Shown: positions 11,475-12,557 of the stretch, one piece after another | How positions within the stretch are numbered: position 1 is the first letter of the stretch | How the letters are laid out: every line of letters starts with the position of its first letter | DNA from: Loktanella sp. UBA3435 | Lineage (GTDB): Bacteria; Pseudomonadota; Alphaproteobacteria; Rhodobacterales; Rhodobacteraceae | Direction: 5' to 3' | Assembly (NCBI GenBank): GCA_002378665.1 | Contig: DFSO01000040.1 | Coordinates: 18,830-31,386 of the forward strand | DNA length: 12,557 nt | Notes under the pieces: generated by a model | What the model was told of the DNA's origin: nothing | Databases searched by the model: none | What the model saw: only the letters and a program-made list of their open reading frames with translations | Translations under genes and position numbers: made by a program

Positions 11475-12557
11475 ATGCTCTACTGGTTAACCGCACTTTC
11501 CGACGGTGGCGATTTCTTTAACCTCTTTCGCTACATCACGTTCCGTGCGGGTGGGGCGTTTATCACAGCGCTGGTATTCGGTTTTATCTTTGGCTTGCCA
11601 TTGATCAACGTGCTGCGCCGCAAGCAGGGCAAGGGTCAGCCGATCCGCAATGATGGCCCTGAGGGGCATTTCGCGAAGGCTGGCACGCCGACGATGGGCG
11701 GCTTGCTGATTGTGGGCGCGCTGACATTCTCGACGCTGCTTTGGGCGCGTTTGGATAATCCGTTCGTTTGGATGGTCCTGTTTGTCACATTGTCGTTTGC
11801 GGCAATTGGATTTGCAGATGACTACGCCAAAGTGTCCAAGCAAAACACCGCAGGTGTTTCGGGTAAGATACGGTTATTGCTGGGTCTTTTGATCGCTGCA
11901 ATCGCGGGCTATTGGGCTGCGCAATATCACCCAGAAGGGTTGCAGAACCAATTGGCGGTGCCGATTTTCAAAGACGTTCTGATCAACCTTAGCTTTTTGT
12001 ATATTCCATTCGCGATCATCGTGATTGTGGGTGCCGCCAATGCGGTGAACTTGACGGACGGGCTTGATGGGCTGGCGATTATGCCTGTGATGATTGCCGC
12101 GGGGACGTTTGGGATCATCGCCTATGTTGTTGGTCGCGTTGACTTTTCCGAGGAGCTTGGGCTGCATTATGTGCCTGACTCTGGCGAAATTCTGATTTTC
12201 AGCATGGCGTTAATCGGCGGCGGTTTGGGCTTTCTTTGGTATAACGCGCCACCTGCGGCGGTGTTTATGGGCGATACGGGGTCGCTTGCTTTGGGCGGTG
12301 CATTGGGTGCGATTGCAGTGGCCACCAAGCATGAGATCGTGCTGGCAATTGTCGGCGGTTTGTTCGTGGTCGAGGCCCTGTCTGTCATCATTCAGGTGCT
12401 CTATTTCAAAAAGACGGGGAAGCGCGTTTTCCTGATGGCACCCATCCACCACCACTTTGAGAAGAAGGGTTGGGCAGAGCCACAGATCGTGATCCGCTTC
12501 TGGATTATCAGCCTTATTCTGGCGATGATCGGTCTTGCGACGCTGAAAGTGCGTTAA
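11475..12557 (+). CDS. mraY: Phospho-N-acetylmuramoyl-pentapeptide transferase MraY
   Basis: A 360-residue polytopic inner-membrane enzyme that transfers phospho-MurNAc-pentapeptide from UDP to undecaprenyl phosphate, making lipid I. About ten hydrophobic helices alternate with short loops. The conserved cytoplasmic motifs are all there: TPTMGG (71-76), the aspartate pair D115-D116 in GFADDYAK, NAVNLTDGLDGLA (189-201), FMGDTGSLALGG (264-275, with D267) and the histidine loop PIHHHFEKKGWAE (323-335). Length equals that of E. coli MraY. The ATG at 11475 has GAAGG about nine bases upstream. The TAA is the last codon of the window, so the protein is complete; murD would be expected next in a dcw cluster. 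Confidence 0.98.
   Translation: MLYWLTALSDGGDFFNLFRYITFRAGGAFITALVFGFIFGLPLINVLRRKQGKGQPIRNDGPEGHFAKAGTPTMGGLLIVGALTFSTLLWARLDNPFVWMVLFVTLSFAAIGFADDYAKVSKQNTAGVSGKIRLLLGLLIAAIAGYWAAQYHPEGLQNQLAVPIFKDVLINLSFLYIPFAIIVIVGAANAVNLTDGLDGLAIMPVMIAAGTFGIIAYVVGRVDFSEELGLHYVPDSGEILIFSMALIGGGLGFLWYNAPPAAVFMGDTGSLALGGALGAIAVATKHEIVLAIVGGLFVVEALSVIIQVLYFKKTGKRVFLMAPIHHHFEKKGWAEPQIVIRFWIISLILAMIGLATLKVR

Overview
The window looks like a chromosomal segment of an alphaproteobacterium, most likely a marine Rhodobacterales (Roseobacter-group) species. The evidence is moderately high GC with alphaproteobacterial protein styles, a meso-DAP-type MurE, the dcw order mraZ-rsmH-ftsL-ftsI-murE-murF-mraY, and a DUF1127 gene followed by CCTCCTCCC-loop hairpins. 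That last arrangement matches the ccaF1-CcsR ('cuckoo RNA') locus described in Rhodobacter sphaeroides. The genus assignment is inference.

Layout: (1) 1-656 is the 3' end of a UvrD/PcrA-type DNA helicase, cut by the window edge. (2) 723-1124 is an SRPBCC/AHSA1-like protein. It converges on a LysE-family exporter (complement 1121-1720), and the two stop codons share a TTAA. (3) 1762-1845 (minus) is a tiny hydrophobic ORF with a lipobox-like motif. (4) 1912-2223 (minus strand) is a tandem array of seven units at about 45-nt spacing. Each shows an anti-Shine-Dalgarno-like CTCCTCCC motif or a diverged form of it, usually in a hairpin loop. The array begins 8 nt after the stop of a DUF1127 gene (complement 2232-2447) and ends in a hairpin plus T-tract terminator. 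This is the standout element. (5) Divergently from DUF1127, an Mrp/ApbC Fe-S carrier ATPase (2700-3773) is followed without any gap by a GNAT acetyltransferase (3774-4265). (6) 4266-4880 is a 615-nt non-coding or leader region before mraZ. It holds a perfect DnaA box, four GANTC sites within 201 nt, a candidate MraZ repeat, a doubtful small ORF and a strong intrinsic terminator about 50 nt upstream of mraZ. (7) 4881-12557 is the first part of the division and cell wall (dcw) operon, tightly packed with several overlapping or abutting start/stop codons, ending exactly at the mraY stop codon.

How it works together: the dcw genes couple transcriptional control (MraZ), 16S rRNA methylation (RsmH), divisome assembly (FtsL, FtsI) and peptidoglycan precursor synthesis. 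MurE and MurF build UDP-MurNAc-pentapeptide, MraY loads it on undecaprenyl phosphate, and FtsI crosslinks the product at the septum. The DUF1127/hairpin locus is expected, by analogy with R. sphaeroides, to give a stress-induced mRNA that is processed into several small RNAs able to pair with G-rich, SD-like sequences. Seven copies would make an unusually long array compared with the four CcsRs of R. sphaeroides.
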